A stretch of 64,000 bases of DNA, from the NCBI RefSeq assembly GCF_003590835.1, contig NZ_QYUQ01000002.1, forward strand, positions 3,410,001-3,474,000, written 5' to 3'. Position numbers and translations under genes: made by a program. Position 1 is the first letter of the stretch, and each line of letters opens with the position of its first letter. Of the stretch, positions 27,301 through 35,993 are shown piece by piece. The notes under the pieces are model-generated. The model saw nothing but the letters and a program-made list of their open reading frames with translations, ran no database searches and was not told the origin of the DNA. The DNA comes from Noviherbaspirillum sedimenti (lineage in GTDB: Bacteria; Pseudomonadota; Gammaproteobacteria; Burkholderiales; Burkholderiaceae_D).

Positions 27301-29339
27301 TTATTGCGTGGCCGTCTGCTTGCCGCTGGATGCCCGCGCTGGCGTAGTCGCTGGTGCCACGGGCTTTTTTTGCGCCTGCGCCAGCAGGCTGGGGCAGGGA
27401 CTGTCCTGGCCGGGCCCGGGATTGATCAGCGCCAGCAGCGCCGCCAGCGGCATCGCCACCGTGCCCAGCACGGCGGCCGCCCCTGCCTTGAGTGCCACCA
27501 CGCCCTTGTCCACGCCGACCTCCGGTTTTCTGAAGGTGCCGCGCACATACAGCGGCGAGCGCAGCGAAATGAGGCGCACCCCCTTGCTTTCCGGCCGGAT
27601 GGTCAGCGCCAGTTCTTCGCTGGCGAGATTGATCCGGCCCGCCACGCCGATGGTGGCATCACTGGTATCGACTATGAAGGTGCGGGTCTGCATCAGCCCA
27701 TCCTTGATCGCAAAGTCGCTCGCCAGGCAGTTGAGCTATACCTGGCGGTCGCCAAATAGCTGGGTCAGGATGACGCTGCCGAGGTTCAGCCCCATCGCTT
27801 CCAGGATAAATTTACTGATGGTGCCTTCGGTGATGAAGGCCTTCATTTCGCCGTTGGCCGATGCTGCCAGCGCGGCCAGGGAATTGCCGCTTGCGGCTAG
27901 CGCGGCATTGGCATGGATATGTCCGAGGCTGGCACGCATCGATTCCACTTGCGGGAACAATTTGTTGAGCTTCAGGCTGCGCGCCGTGACTTTCATCCGC
28001 GCCCGTGCCGGCTTGTGCTGGCCTTCGATGGTCAGTTCAGCGGTGAATTTTCCGCCAGCCACGCCAAAATCCAGAGGCGCCAGAGACAGCACGCCGTTAT
28101 CCAGGCGTATCTTGGTAGACAGGTTATCGATTGGAATATTTTCGCCGCGCACGATTTTCTTACCGGTGAACTGGACTTGCGCATCGATCTTGTCCCAGCG
28201 CTCAGTGCGAAATGAGGACACCGGCAATACCTTGTCCGGCGGTTGCTTCGTCTTGTCGCCGCGCTTTTTCTTTTCTTCCGGACTGTCGGTGCCGACCAGC
28301 GCGCCCAGGTCTTTCAGGGTCAGGTAATGCGACACTACTTCGCCGCGCAATAGTGGCCGGGGTTTTTTACGCAGGTATTCGAGCGTGCCGCCGATGTCGC
28401 TGTCGCCCACCTTGCCGGTAAATTTTTCGTAGCGCAGATGAAAATTGTCGCGCGCCAGCGTGCCCGCCAGCCGCCCCTCGGTCGAGAAGCGCGGCGTATC
28501 CGGCAGTACGATGCCGGAAAACGGAAACAGCTGGGACATGCTGGCGCCTTTGATTTTCAGGTTGACGTCGAGCGCGCTGATGCTGCGCGGGTTGGTCAGC
28601 GTGCCGCTGGCGAAGACTTCCGACGTGCCGACCTTGAGTTGCGCTTCCACAGGATATTGGGTGTCGCGCTCCTGCAGCGACAGCAGGGCGCCGGCCTTGC
28701 CGCTGCCGGATACGGCGTCACCGTTGAGCTTGCCGCCGATTTTCCAGATGATGCTGCCGTCGTCTTCCGTATCGATGCGCGTGGTGACATCCGCCTTCTT
28801 GACCGGATCGACCAGCCGTACGGTGCCTTCGTTCAGCGTCAGGTCGCGCAGCACCAGTTGCCATTGCGATGGCGCCTCGCCCTCATCCTTCTTCCTGAAC
28901 GTCCAGTTGTTCTGGCCTTCCTTGCCAAGCTCCAGCACCAGATCCGGCTCGGTCAGGATCAGTTTGGACACGCTGACTTTTTTCCGAGCAGCGCCAACGG
29001 ACTCAGGGTGAAATCGACCTGCGGCACGGTCGCCATGGTCGGCCCGGTGGTGGCCCATGGCGGGTTGCCCAGCATGAGGTCATGCGCGCGCAGATGCGGC
29101 CACGGCACCAGCCGGCGCCAGTCGACCTCGGTTTTTTCCGGCTTGCGCCAGCTCAGCGACAGGTCGCCATGGATGGCGAAGGACCTGCCGGTGGCTTCGC
29201 TGACGCGCTCGATAATCCAGGGTTTGGCGACATTCCAGTTAATGAGGCTCAGCGATAATGGAATCAGGATCAACAGGGCACCGATCCCGAGCGCGATTGT
29301 TGCCAGGATGTGTCTTTTGCGGCGCAACGGATTGGCCAC
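27301..29339 (-). pseudogene. AsmA family protein, broken by a frameshift and an amber codon
   Basis: The minus-strand reading continues over three open segments. The first (29339-28959) has an N-terminal membrane anchor and the AsmA start, running to TLSPLALLGKK. The second (29058-27736) continues in another frame from KKVSVSKLILTEPDL. The third (27693-27301) follows an in-frame TAG at 27736-27738 after GDRQV and carries the C-terminal AsmA region (ATIGVAGRINLASEELAL). The frames meet at a run of six A (28978-28983); one extra A would restore the reading. AsmA-family proteins are large inner-membrane proteins acting in envelope lipid transport. Two lesions suggest decay, but sequencing error is possible. 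Confidence 0.7.
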
Positions 29340-29363
29340 GGCGGCGGCAGTCGCGATGAGCGA

Positions 29364-29561
29364 TTATTTGCCAGGCTTTCCTGGCTGCGCCGGACCTTTC
29401 TGATCCGGATTGATGCCCTGCTGGCCGGGATTCTTTTGCTGAATCGGGGGCTTGCCGGGTTGCTGCGGCGGCTCCTTGATCTCGGGCTTTTGCGGATGGT
29501 CCTGCGGTACGTTGGTGAGCGCATCATCCTTGCGCCGGGAATTGGTTGACTTGGCTGTCAT
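29364..29561 (-). CDS. Pro/Gln-rich small protein, 65 aa
   Basis: AGGAG lies 6 nt before the second of two adjacent ATGs. The protein begins MTAKSTNSRRKDDAL, then becomes almost wholly Pro, Gln, Gly and Lys (EIKEPPQQPGKPPIQQKNPG...KPGK) and has no hydrophobic segment, so it is probably disordered. It lies just upstream of the broken AsmA gene on the same strand. I do not recognise a family. Confidence 0.6.
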   Translation of the reverse strand: MTAKSTNSRRKDDALTNVPQDHPQKPEIKEPPQQPGKPPIQQKNPGQQGINPDQKGPAQPGKPGK

Positions 29562-29713
29562 CATTGTCTCCTGTGTCGACACCAGAAATATCCCTGTTCT
29601 GTAGAGCACGAAAGCCGGACAAAGTTTGCAGCGATTACAAGGGAATTGTGCTGGGAAGACTGCGCTTGGGTTCTTCCACAGGGCAAGATAACGCCAGGCA
29701 ATGTCGCCCTGCT

Positions 29714-30499
29714 TCAGGTGGTTTGTCCGTTTCCATACGCCAACATCTTCCAGCTCACCCCCAGATGCACGTCGGTCTTGAGCGCCACCAGCTTGCGTGA
29801 CAGTTCGAGCTGCTCGCGTTCCTTGCGCAGCCTTTCACCCAACGGGTTCATGAGGATGCCGGCACCCGCCAGCACTTGCTCCAGGCTGCCATAGCTTTGC
29901 AGCAGTTTTGCTGCCGTCTTGGCGCCGACCTTGGAAACGCCCGGAATATTGTCAGAAGGCTCGCCCGCCAGCGCCAGGAGTTGCGGCAGCAGATCCGGCG
30001 CCACGCCAAACTTTTGCTCGACCCATTGCCGGTCATGCCATTCGCCCTTGAAATGGTCCCACACCAGCGCCCCTTGGGCGATCAAGCCATGCAAGTCCTT
30101 GTCGGTCGAGGCGATGATCGCTTCGCCACGGTTTTCGTCAAGCCAGCGCAGGATGGCGGTGGCAATCACGTCCTTGGCCGCCACTTCGGGCACCGAGACG
30201 ATTTTCAAGCCGGCCGCGCCCAGCTGTTCGTAAAAGGCCGGCAAACGCTCACGCAATTCCTCCGGCAACGGACCATGGTTGGCGCGGTAACTGGTAAAGA
30301 GGTCATGGCGCCAGGTGTGGCCGCCGAAATCGAAGGCGCACAGCACGTGCGTCGGCTGATGGCTTGCCAGCAGACGCCGGAAGGAAGGCAGCGCATGCCG
30401 CAGCGCCGCCGTCGCCTTTGCCGACGCCTCCGGCTCGTCATTGGCTTCATAGATGCGCCGCACGATGTGCATGCCGTCGATGGCGAGCAGTTTTCCCAT
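29714..30499 (-). CDS. Xni-like 5'-3' exonuclease / flap endonuclease
   Basis: This 261-residue single-domain nuclease begins GKLLAIDGMHIVRRI, the 5'-nuclease start. It has acidic metal ligands in CAFDFGG, ASTDKDLHGLI and WDHF, and a helix-3-turn-helix DNA-binding element LAGEPSDNIPGVSKVGAKTA. The family (bacterial Xni/ExoIX and the Pol I N-domain) removes or cleaves 5' flaps. It stands in the same direction as its NYN neighbour, 26 bp away. A fully catalytic role is not certain because many Xni proteins have lost metal ligands. Confidence 0.8.
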   Translation of the reverse strand: MGKLLAIDGMHIVRRIYEANDEPEASAKATAALRHALPSFRRLLASHQPTHVLCAFDFGGHTWRHDLFTSYRANHGPLPEELRERLPAFYEQLGAAGLKIVSVPEVAAKDVIATAILRWLDENRGEAIIASTDKDLHGLIAQGALVWDHFKGEWHDRQWVEQKFGVAPDLLPQLLALAGEPSDNIPGVSKVGAKTAAKLLQSYGSLEQVLAGAGILMNPLGERLRKEREQLELSRKLVALKTDVHLGVSWKMLAYGNGQTT

Positions 30500-30525
30500 G
30501 GCGAGTGAACGAGTAAAGGTCCGGC

Positions 30526-31353
30526 TTAATCCGTCGCCAGCAGGCGGATCGTGTATTGACCGCTTTTTTCATCGCGCGTCATCGTCAGGAGTTTCCTTTT
30601 TTCGGCATCTTCCACCAGCTCCTTGAACGAGCGATAGCCATATGCCGATTCATTGAAGCCGGGCCGCCGGCGCTGCATGGTGGACTTGACCATCGAGCCC
30701 CAGATCTTTTCGTCGGAGCCGCGTTCGACGATCAGGGCATCGACGGTTTCGACCAGAAAATCCAGCACCTGGCTGCGCTTTTCTTCTTCCTCGTTCCTGG
30801 GCTCGGCCGGCTTGGCAGCCTTGCCGGCGGCTTTGGCCGTGGTTTTTTTTGCCGTGTGTTTTTTCCGGGCTTCCTGCGCACGCACCAGGTCATCATAAAA
30901 GATGAACTCATGGCAGTTTGCGCTGAGCAGGTCCGAGGTGGAATCCTTGACGCCGACGCCGATCACCTGCTTGTTGTTTTCACGCAGCTTGGAGACCAGC
31001 GGTGAAAAGTCGGAATCGCCGCTGATGATGACGAAGGTATCGACATGCGACTTGGTGTAGCACAGATCGAGCGCATCGACCACCATGCGGATATCCGCCG
31101 AATTCTTGCCGGACTGGCGCAGGTGCGGGATTTCAATCAGCTCGAACGCCGCTTCGTGCATCGGCGCCTTGAATTCCTTGTAGCGGTCCCAGTCGCAGTA
31201 GGCTTTCTTGACCACGATGCTGCCTTTGAGCAGCAGGCGCTCCAGCACTTTCTTGATTTCAAAGGCGGGATATTTTGCATCCCGCACGCCCAGGGCAATG
31301 TTCTCGAAATCGCAGAACAGGGCCATGTTGGTGATTTCGTTGGCGCCGGCCAT
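30526..31353 (-). CDS. NYN-domain (PIN-like) protein with C-terminal OST-HTH/LOTUS domain
   Basis: This protein has 275 residues. The first 155 form an NYN/LabA-like domain with the acidic residues expected of a PIN-like nuclease: ALFCDFEN, KNSADIRMVVDAL and ISGDSDFSPLVSKLREN. A Lys/Ala/Glu-rich linker follows (about 155-190). The last 80 residues form an OST-HTH/LOTUS-like winged helix (SQVLDFLVETVDALI...ESAYGYRSFKELVEDAEK). NYN proteins are proposed RNases and LOTUS domains bind RNA. The gene precedes xni. A partial, internally deleted copy lies at 54006-54115. Confidence 0.85.
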   Translation of the reverse strand: MAGANEITNMALFCDFENIALGVRDAKYPAFEIKKVLERLLLKGSIVVKKAYCDWDRYKEFKAPMHEAAFELIEIPHLRQSGKNSADIRMVVDALDLCYTKSHVDTFVIISGDSDFSPLVSKLRENNKQVIGVGVKDSTSDLLSANCHEFIFYDDLVRAQEARKKHTAKKTTAKAAGKAAKPAEPRNEEEEKRSQVLDFLVETVDALIVERGSDEKIWGSMVKSTMQRRRPGFNESAYGYRSFKELVEDAEKRKLLTMTRDEKSGQYTIRLLATD

Positions 31354-31458
31354 AGGCTCATCCTTTTAGGTATCAAAACCCAGATGATACCGCGCCGCAC
31401 GGTCATGGCATGCTTCGGATCGGCGCGCCCCGCCAGAATGCAGGATAATCTTTTCATT

Positions 31459-32124
31459 ATGAATTATTTACACCTAATGGGACGCACCCATCACCACCCC
31501 TCGGCAATCCTGCTGGTAGTGCAGCTGCTGGGCATGCTGCTGTACCCGTTTTTCGAACATACCGATCTCGGGCGCATCGCCTTCAATGTGTTCGGCGTCG
31601 CCGTGCTGGTCATCACTACCGGCATGGTCAGGCGCACACCGGGGCTGGCGTGGATCAGCGCCTGCATCGCGGCCCCGGCCGTGGTGCTGCTGGTGCTGCA
31701 ACTGGCATTTGGCATGCAGCACCTCGTGCCCTGGTCCTCCGCGCTGGAAGCGGTGTTCTACTTCTATGCGGCCGGTAGCCTGATCGGCTACATGATGGAA
31801 GACCACCTCGTCACCACTGACGAGCTGTTCGCCGCCGGCGCCACCTTCACCCTGCTGGCCTGGGGATTTACCCACCTGTTCATCCTGGTCCAGGCACTCG
31901 AGCCGGGTTCCTATGCGGCGGCGGTCAACTCCTCCGATCCGCGTACCTGGACCGAACTGATGTACCTGAGCTTCGCGCTGCTCTCCAGCACCGGCATCGG
32001 CGACGTGATCCCGCTGACGACGCAGGCGCGTTCGTTGGCCAGCATCGAAATGTTTGTCGGGTTGATGTACCTTGCGCTGGTGGTGTCGCGGCTGGTGGGG
32101 ATGACGTTGCAGGCGCGCAGGTAA
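31459..32124 (+). CDS. Potassium-channel-like membrane protein
   Basis: This 221-residue protein has about five or six membrane spans and one pore loop with selectivity-filter-like STGIGDVIP before the last span. The canonical filter is T-V-G-Y/F-G-D, so the Tyr is replaced by Ile. It has no cytosolic RCK domain. The family is Ion_trans_2. Most likely it is an ion channel of the bacterial K+ type, but ion choice is uncertain. The start at 31459 follows a short A/T-rich leader. Its stop codon directly abuts that of the convergent thioesterase gene. Confidence 0.75.
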   Translation: MNYLHLMGRTHHHPSAILLVVQLLGMLLYPFFEHTDLGRIAFNVFGVAVLVITTGMVRRTPGLAWISACIAAPAVVLLVLQLAFGMQHLVPWSSALEAVFYFYAAGSLIGYMMEDHLVTTDELFAAGATFTLLAWGFTHLFILVQALEPGSYAAAVNSSDPRTWTELMYLSFALLSSTGIGDVIPLTTQARSLASIEMFVGLMYLALVVSRLVGMTLQARR

Positions 32125-32532
32125 TCAGGTTGCGCCGGCGCCGGGCCGGATGTAGCGGAAAGTGCCGATTGCGGTAGCCGCCAGCAGTACATCATCCAGC
32201 CACACTTCCGCGCGGGCGAAATAGACCTTGCGCCCTCTCCGTTCCAGAAATCCCTTGGCGGTCAGCATGGCACCGCCGCCGCTGTCGAGGAAATTGGTAG
32301 TCAGCGAAAGCGTGACGCCTTGCAGCGGATCTGCTCCGGCCGGAGTGTACAGGCCGGCGTAGCCGCAGGCAGCATCGAGCAACGTGCAGATCACGCCGCC
32401 GTGCACCTTGCCGGTGCGGTTGAGCAGGGAGGGGTCGATCGGCAGTTGAATTTCAACTTCGCCTTCGCGCCACGCGTGCAGGATTGCCCCCAACTTTTCG
32501 AGAAAAGGATTTTCTAGTTGCCGTGTCTGCAT
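32125..32532 (-). CDS. PaaI-family hotdog thioesterase
   Basis: This 135-residue hotdog-fold protein has the PaaI motif NRTGKVHGGVICTLLDAA (about residues 40-57), whose Gly-Gly/Asp region is the acyl-CoA catalytic site. The C-terminal strand AATAIGTFRYIRPG is typical. The family hydrolyses aryl- or short-acyl-CoA esters in the cytosol. It is separate from the catabolic island to its right, and its substrate cannot be inferred. Confidence 0.8.
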   Translation of the reverse strand: MQTRQLENPFLEKLGAILHAWREGEVEIQLPIDPSLLNRTGKVHGGVICTLLDAACGYAGLYTPAGADPLQGVTLSLTTNFLDSGGGAMLTAKGFLERRGRKVYFARAEVWLDDVLLAATAIGTFRYIRPGAGAT

Positions 32533-32687
32533 ATTGCGGAGGAGTTTCTGGTGAATGTTGCCGCATTATGCCGGCAGGCCGTCAGAACAGGCAATCCGCT
32601 TAAGCAGTGCCTAAGGCCGGGTTTAGAACATGCAAATTGTCCCGGTTACAAAGTTCAGGGAGACTTGCGCCCATACTTTTCAAATTC

Positions 32688-32842
32688 ATGGAAAATATCT
32701 TGAAAGTCCTGGTTCCAGTCAAGCGCGTGGTCGACTACAACGTCAAGGTACGGGTCAAGTCCGATGGTTCGGGCGTCGATACTGCCAACGTCAAGATGTC
32801 GATGAATCCTTTCGATGAAATCGCCGTCGAGGAAGCCATGCG
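32688..32842 (+). pseudogene. etfB: etfB fragment (electron-transfer flavoprotein beta subunit, N-terminus only)
   Basis: An intact start ([17 protein letters not shown]) leads into [17 protein letters not shown] and then [14 protein letters not shown], the N-terminal sequence of bacterial EtfB. Similarity stops abruptly after about 51 codons at GCCATGCGC; beyond it lies the stop of the convergent LysR gene. The rest of etfB, and etfA, are absent here. This looks like a rearrangement junction that truncated an etfB copy. The genome should have another intact etfBA. Confidence 0.75.
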
Positions 32843-32853
32843 CCCGCTCCGAC

Positions 32854-33774
32854 TTATGCGTATTCTTCCGCCTCGGCCCGATTGGCGTCCTCGACCAGCA
32901 GGTCGATCAGTTCGTTGGCGAAGAACGGCAGGGATTCCAGTTCTCGCACGCAAATCAGCAGGTTGCGGATCGCCCAGTCGTTGGTCAGGCGCAGCAGCTT
33001 GATGGGCTGGTTTTTCGCATGCCGCCGCGCCGACGACTCGGGCAGCATGCCGATGCCGACATTGGCTTCGATCATGCGGCATTCCGCCTCGAAGCTGCTG
33101 ACCTGGATGCGCATTTTCAGCTGGCGGTTGATCTCGCTGGCGGCACGGTGCAGGAAGGAATGGATCGCGCTGCCTTCGTGCAGCCCGACGTAGTTGTATT
33201 CGATGGTGTCCTCGAAGGCGATCTCGTCTTTTTCGGCCAGTGGATGCGCGCTCGATACCGCCAGCACCAGCCGGTCATTGCGGTAGGGGACTACATGCAG
33301 GCCCTCAGTGTTGACCGTGCCGGCAACGATGCCGATGTCGGTCACACCTGTACTGACCGCGCGCACGATGTCGTTGCTGAGTCTTTCGCTGAGGTCGATG
33401 TTGACGTCCGGGTGCGACACCAGGAAAGTGCGCAATACGTCCGGCAGGAACTCGGTGATCGCCGTGGTGTTGGCGATGATGCGCACATGGCCCTTGATGC
33501 CCTTGGCGTACTCCTGCAGGTCGGCGCGCAGCACTTCGACCTGGTTCAGTACCTGGCGCGCGTGGTGCAGGAACGCCTGGCCGGAAGGGCGCAGCGTGAT
33601 GCCCTGGCTGACCCGGTTCAAGAGCGGCGTGCCGATCGACTGCTCGAGGTTCTTGATGCGCATGCTGGCTGCCGGCAGCGACATGTGTGCCCGGTTGGCC
33701 GCTTTGGTAAGGCTTTTTTCTTCCGCGATGTAGACGAACAATCGCAAATCCACAAAATCAAATTGCATCGCCAT
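32854..33774 (-). CDS. LysR-family transcriptional regulator of the catabolic island
   Basis: This 306-residue regulator has an N-terminal winged helix-turn-helix ([34 protein letters not shown], residues 10-43, given in outline) and a LysR effector-binding domain. It is divergent from the itaconyl-CoA-hydratase-like gene across 145 bp that contain an inverted repeat. The same LysR/hydratase/acyl-CoA dehydrogenase order occurs in the itaconate clusters of Pseudomonas and Yersinia, so an itaconate-responsive regulator is the best guess. Its 3' end abuts the truncated etfB. Confidence 0.88.
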   Translation of the reverse strand: MAMQFDFVDLRLFVYIAEEKSLTKAANRAHMSLPAASMRIKNLEQSIGTPLLNRVSQGITLRPSGQAFLHHARQVLNQVEVLRADLQEYAKGIKGHVRIIANTTAITEFLPDVLRTFLVSHPDVNIDLSERLSNDIVRAVSTGVTDIGIVAGTVNTEGLHVVPYRNDRLVLAVSSAHPLAEKDEIAFEDTIEYNYVGLHEGSAIHSFLHRAASEINRQLKMRIQVSSFEAECRMIEANVGIGMLPESSARRHAKNQPIKLLRLTNDWAIRNLLICVRELESLPFFANELIDLLVEDANRAEAEEYA

Positions 33775-33847
33775 GGTGTGCCTGGAGCGCGGGCTGTAAC
33801 GGACAGGCGCCCGCTTAAGCCAAAGCTAATTCCCTCTTTCGGAAATA

Positions 33848-33872
33848 CGAATTGTCATGAAATCCCAATTCG
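33848..33872. promoter_or_regulatory. Inverted repeat, candidate LysR-type operator
   Basis: CGAATTG and CAATTCG (7-bp arms) are separated by 11 nt in the gap between the LysR gene and the hydratase-like gene, ending 48 bp before the hydratase ATG. The ATTG-N11-CAAT layout resembles LysR-type sites. The 11-mer AAATCCCAATT at 33860-33870 forms part of it and recurs at 48454-48464. Confidence 0.5.
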
Positions 33873-33919
33873 GACATTCTACGACAAATAGCATTCATCG
33901 CAGGAGTAATACAGAAATC

Positions 33920-34774
33920 ATGACGCTGGATATCGCACATCTGCAGGAATGGACCGGCCGCAGCGAAAGCCGCAATGACCAGGTCACGCCAGTGCCGGTG
34001 GCGGCGCTGGCCGCCACGCTCGATCTGGCAGGAGACTCGCCTCGATCCGGCGACACCTTGTCGCCGTTGTGGCATTGGCTATACTTTTTGCCAATCAGCC
34101 CGCGCGCCGAAGCGGGGCCGGACGGCCACCCGCGCCGCGGCGGCTTCCTGCCGCCGGTGCCGCTGCCGCGCCGCATGTGGGCCGGCGGTCGCCTGACGTT
34201 TCACCAGCCGCTCAAGGTGGGCGATGCGATCTCCCGGACGTCGCGCATTGTCAGCGTCGACGGCAAGCAGGGCCGCAGCGGTTCCCTCGTGTTCGTCATG
34301 GTGCGTCACGAAATCAGCAATGCCGCGGGGCTGGCGATTACCGAGGAGCACGACATCGTCTACCGCGACATGCCGGCGCCCGACGCGCCGCCGCCGCAAG
34401 CGGTCGCCGCGCCGCAGGACGCGCAGTGGCGCCGTGCCATTCATCCCGACCCGGTGCTGCTGTTTCGCTATTCGGCGCTGACTTTCAATTCGCACCTGAT
34501 CCACTACAGCCGCGATTACGCCACCGAAGTCGAGGGTTATCCCGGCCTGGTGGTTCACGGTCCGCTGATCGCCACGCTCTTGCTGGACCTGCTGCGGCGC
34601 GAACTGCCTGACGCCGTGGTGAGCGGCTTCAACTTCCGCGCGGCCAGTCCGCTGTTCGATACGGCCGACTTCCAGGTATGCGGCAAGCCCTCCGCTGACG
34701 GCAAGACAGTCGAGCTGTGGGCGCAGAACGCCGCCGGCGGACTGGCCATGAGCGCCATCGCCATGCTGGCCTGA
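33920..34774 (+). CDS. Itaconyl-CoA / mesaconyl-C4-CoA hydratase-like protein (MaoC superfamily)
   Basis: This 284-residue hotdog protein of the FAS1-like dehydratase/MaoC type has the C-terminal motif FNSHLIHYSRDYATEVEGYP and VVHGPL, as in itaconyl-CoA hydratase (Ich) and mesaconyl-C4-CoA hydratase. It would convert itaconyl-CoA to citramalyl-CoA, which the CitE-like protein at 49759 would cleave. The start at 33920 follows AGGAG 12 nt away; an ATG at 33857 has no ribosome-binding site. It opens the plus-strand operon, divergent from LysR. Assignment is by family and gene order. Confidence 0.75.
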   Translation: MTLDIAHLQEWTGRSESRNDQVTPVPVAALAATLDLAGDSPRSGDTLSPLWHWLYFLPISPRAEAGPDGHPRRGGFLPPVPLPRRMWAGGRLTFHQPLKVGDAISRTSRIVSVDGKQGRSGSLVFVMVRHEISNAAGLAITEEHDIVYRDMPAPDAPPPQAVAAPQDAQWRRAIHPDPVLLFRYSALTFNSHLIHYSRDYATEVEGYPGLVVHGPLIATLLLDLLRRELPDAVVSGFNFRAASPLFDTADFQVCGKPSADGKTVELWAQNAAGGLAMSAIAMLA

Positions 34775-34821
34775 CGCCTCCCCTTAATCAAACCAGACCA
34801 ATTCGAAACACAGGAATACAA

Positions 34822-35982
34822 ATGATCCACAAGCCAGATGAATACCAGGAATTGCGCGAAGCGGTGCGCGACCTGTGCGCCAACTATCCGGGTGAATACT
34901 TCCGCAAGGTCGATGAGCAACGCGCCTATCCGGAATCCTTCGTTGACGCCCTCACCAAGGCCGGCTGGCTGGCGGCGCTGATCCCACAGGAATACGGCGG
35001 CTCGGGCCTGGGTCTGACCGAGGCTTCGGTGATCATGGAAGAGATCAACCGCTCCGGCGGCAATTCCGGCGCTTGCCACGGCCAGATGTACAACATGGGC
35101 ACCCTGCTGCGGCACGGCTCGGAAGCGCAGAAGCGCGAGTACCTGCCGAAAATCGCCAGCGGCGAATTGCGCCTGCAGTCGATGGCGGTGACCGAGCCGA
35201 CTACCGGCACCGATACCACCAAGATCAAGACCACCGCAGTGAAGAAGGGCGACCGCTATGTGGTCAACGGCCAGAAGGTATGGATCTCGCGCATCCAGCA
35301 CTCCGACCTGATGATTCTGCTGGCGCGCACCACGCCGCTGGCTGAAGTAACGAAAAAATCGGAAGGCATGTCGATCTTCGTGGTCGACCTGCGCGAAGCC
35401 ATCGGCAAGGGCATGACCGTGCAGCCGATCCCGAACATGGTCAACCACGAGACCAACGAACTGTTCTTCGACAACCTGGAAATCCCGGCGGAAAACCTGA
35501 TCGGCGAGGAAGGCAAGGGCTTCAAGTACATCCTCGACGGCTTGAACGCCGAGCGCGCCCTGATCGCCGCCGAATGCATCGGCGACGGCTACTGGTTCAT
35601 CGACAAGGTCTCGCAATACGTCAAGGAACGCGTGGTGTTCGGTCGGCCGATTGGCCAGAACCAGGGCGTGCAATTCCCGATCGCCAGGGCATATGTCAAC
35701 CTGGAAGCCGCCAACCTGATGCGCTTCAAGGCGACCTCGCTGTTCGATTCCAGGCAGGCCTGCGGCGCCGAGGCAAACATGGCCAAGATGCTGGCTGCCG
35801 ACGCCTCCTGGGAAGCGGCCAATGCCTGCCTGCAGTTCCACGGCGGCTTTGGCTTTGCCTGCGAATATGACGTCGAGCGCAAGTTCCGCGAGACGCGCCT
35901 GTATCAGGTGGCACCGATTTCGACCAACCTGATCTTGTCGCATGTGGCCGAGCATGTGCTGGGCCTGCCGCGCTCGTTCTGA
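34822..35982 (+). CDS. Acyl-CoA dehydrogenase
   Basis: This 386-residue FAD enzyme has MAVTEPTTGTDTT and QFHGGFGFACEYDVERKFRE, typical of the family, and RDLC-rich N-terminal helices. Start at MIHKPDEYQEL follows AGGAA 8 nt away. It comes 47 bp after the hydratase-like gene, the same order as in the Pseudomonas itaconate cluster, where the dehydrogenase's role is not settled. It may oxidise methylsuccinyl- or another branched C5-CoA ester; the exact substrate is unknown. Confidence 0.88.
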   Translation: MIHKPDEYQELREAVRDLCANYPGEYFRKVDEQRAYPESFVDALTKAGWLAALIPQEYGGSGLGLTEASVIMEEINRSGGNSGACHGQMYNMGTLLRHGSEAQKREYLPKIASGELRLQSMAVTEPTTGTDTTKIKTTAVKKGDRYVVNGQKVWISRIQHSDLMILLARTTPLAEVTKKSEGMSIFVVDLREAIGKGMTVQPIPNMVNHETNELFFDNLEIPAENLIGEEGKGFKYILDGLNAERALIAAECIGDGYWFIDKVSQYVKERVVFGRPIGQNQGVQFPIARAYVNLEAANLMRFKATSLFDSRQACGAEANMAKMLAADASWEAANACLQFHGGFGFACEYDVERKFRETRLYQVAPISTNLILSHVAEHVLGLPRSF

Positions 35983-35993
35983 ACATTTCCATC

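Noticed and set aside
28977..28983. Programmed frameshifting as the explanation for the AsmA frame change
   Set aside because: The heptamer is perfect, but a second lesion (TAG at 27736) remains and no strong stimulating structure was found, so I list the gene as broken.
34555..35955. Minus-strand frame opposite the acyl-CoA dehydrogenase
   Set aside because: It is low-complexity in character and lies fully under a gene with a complete acyl-CoA dehydrogenase signature.
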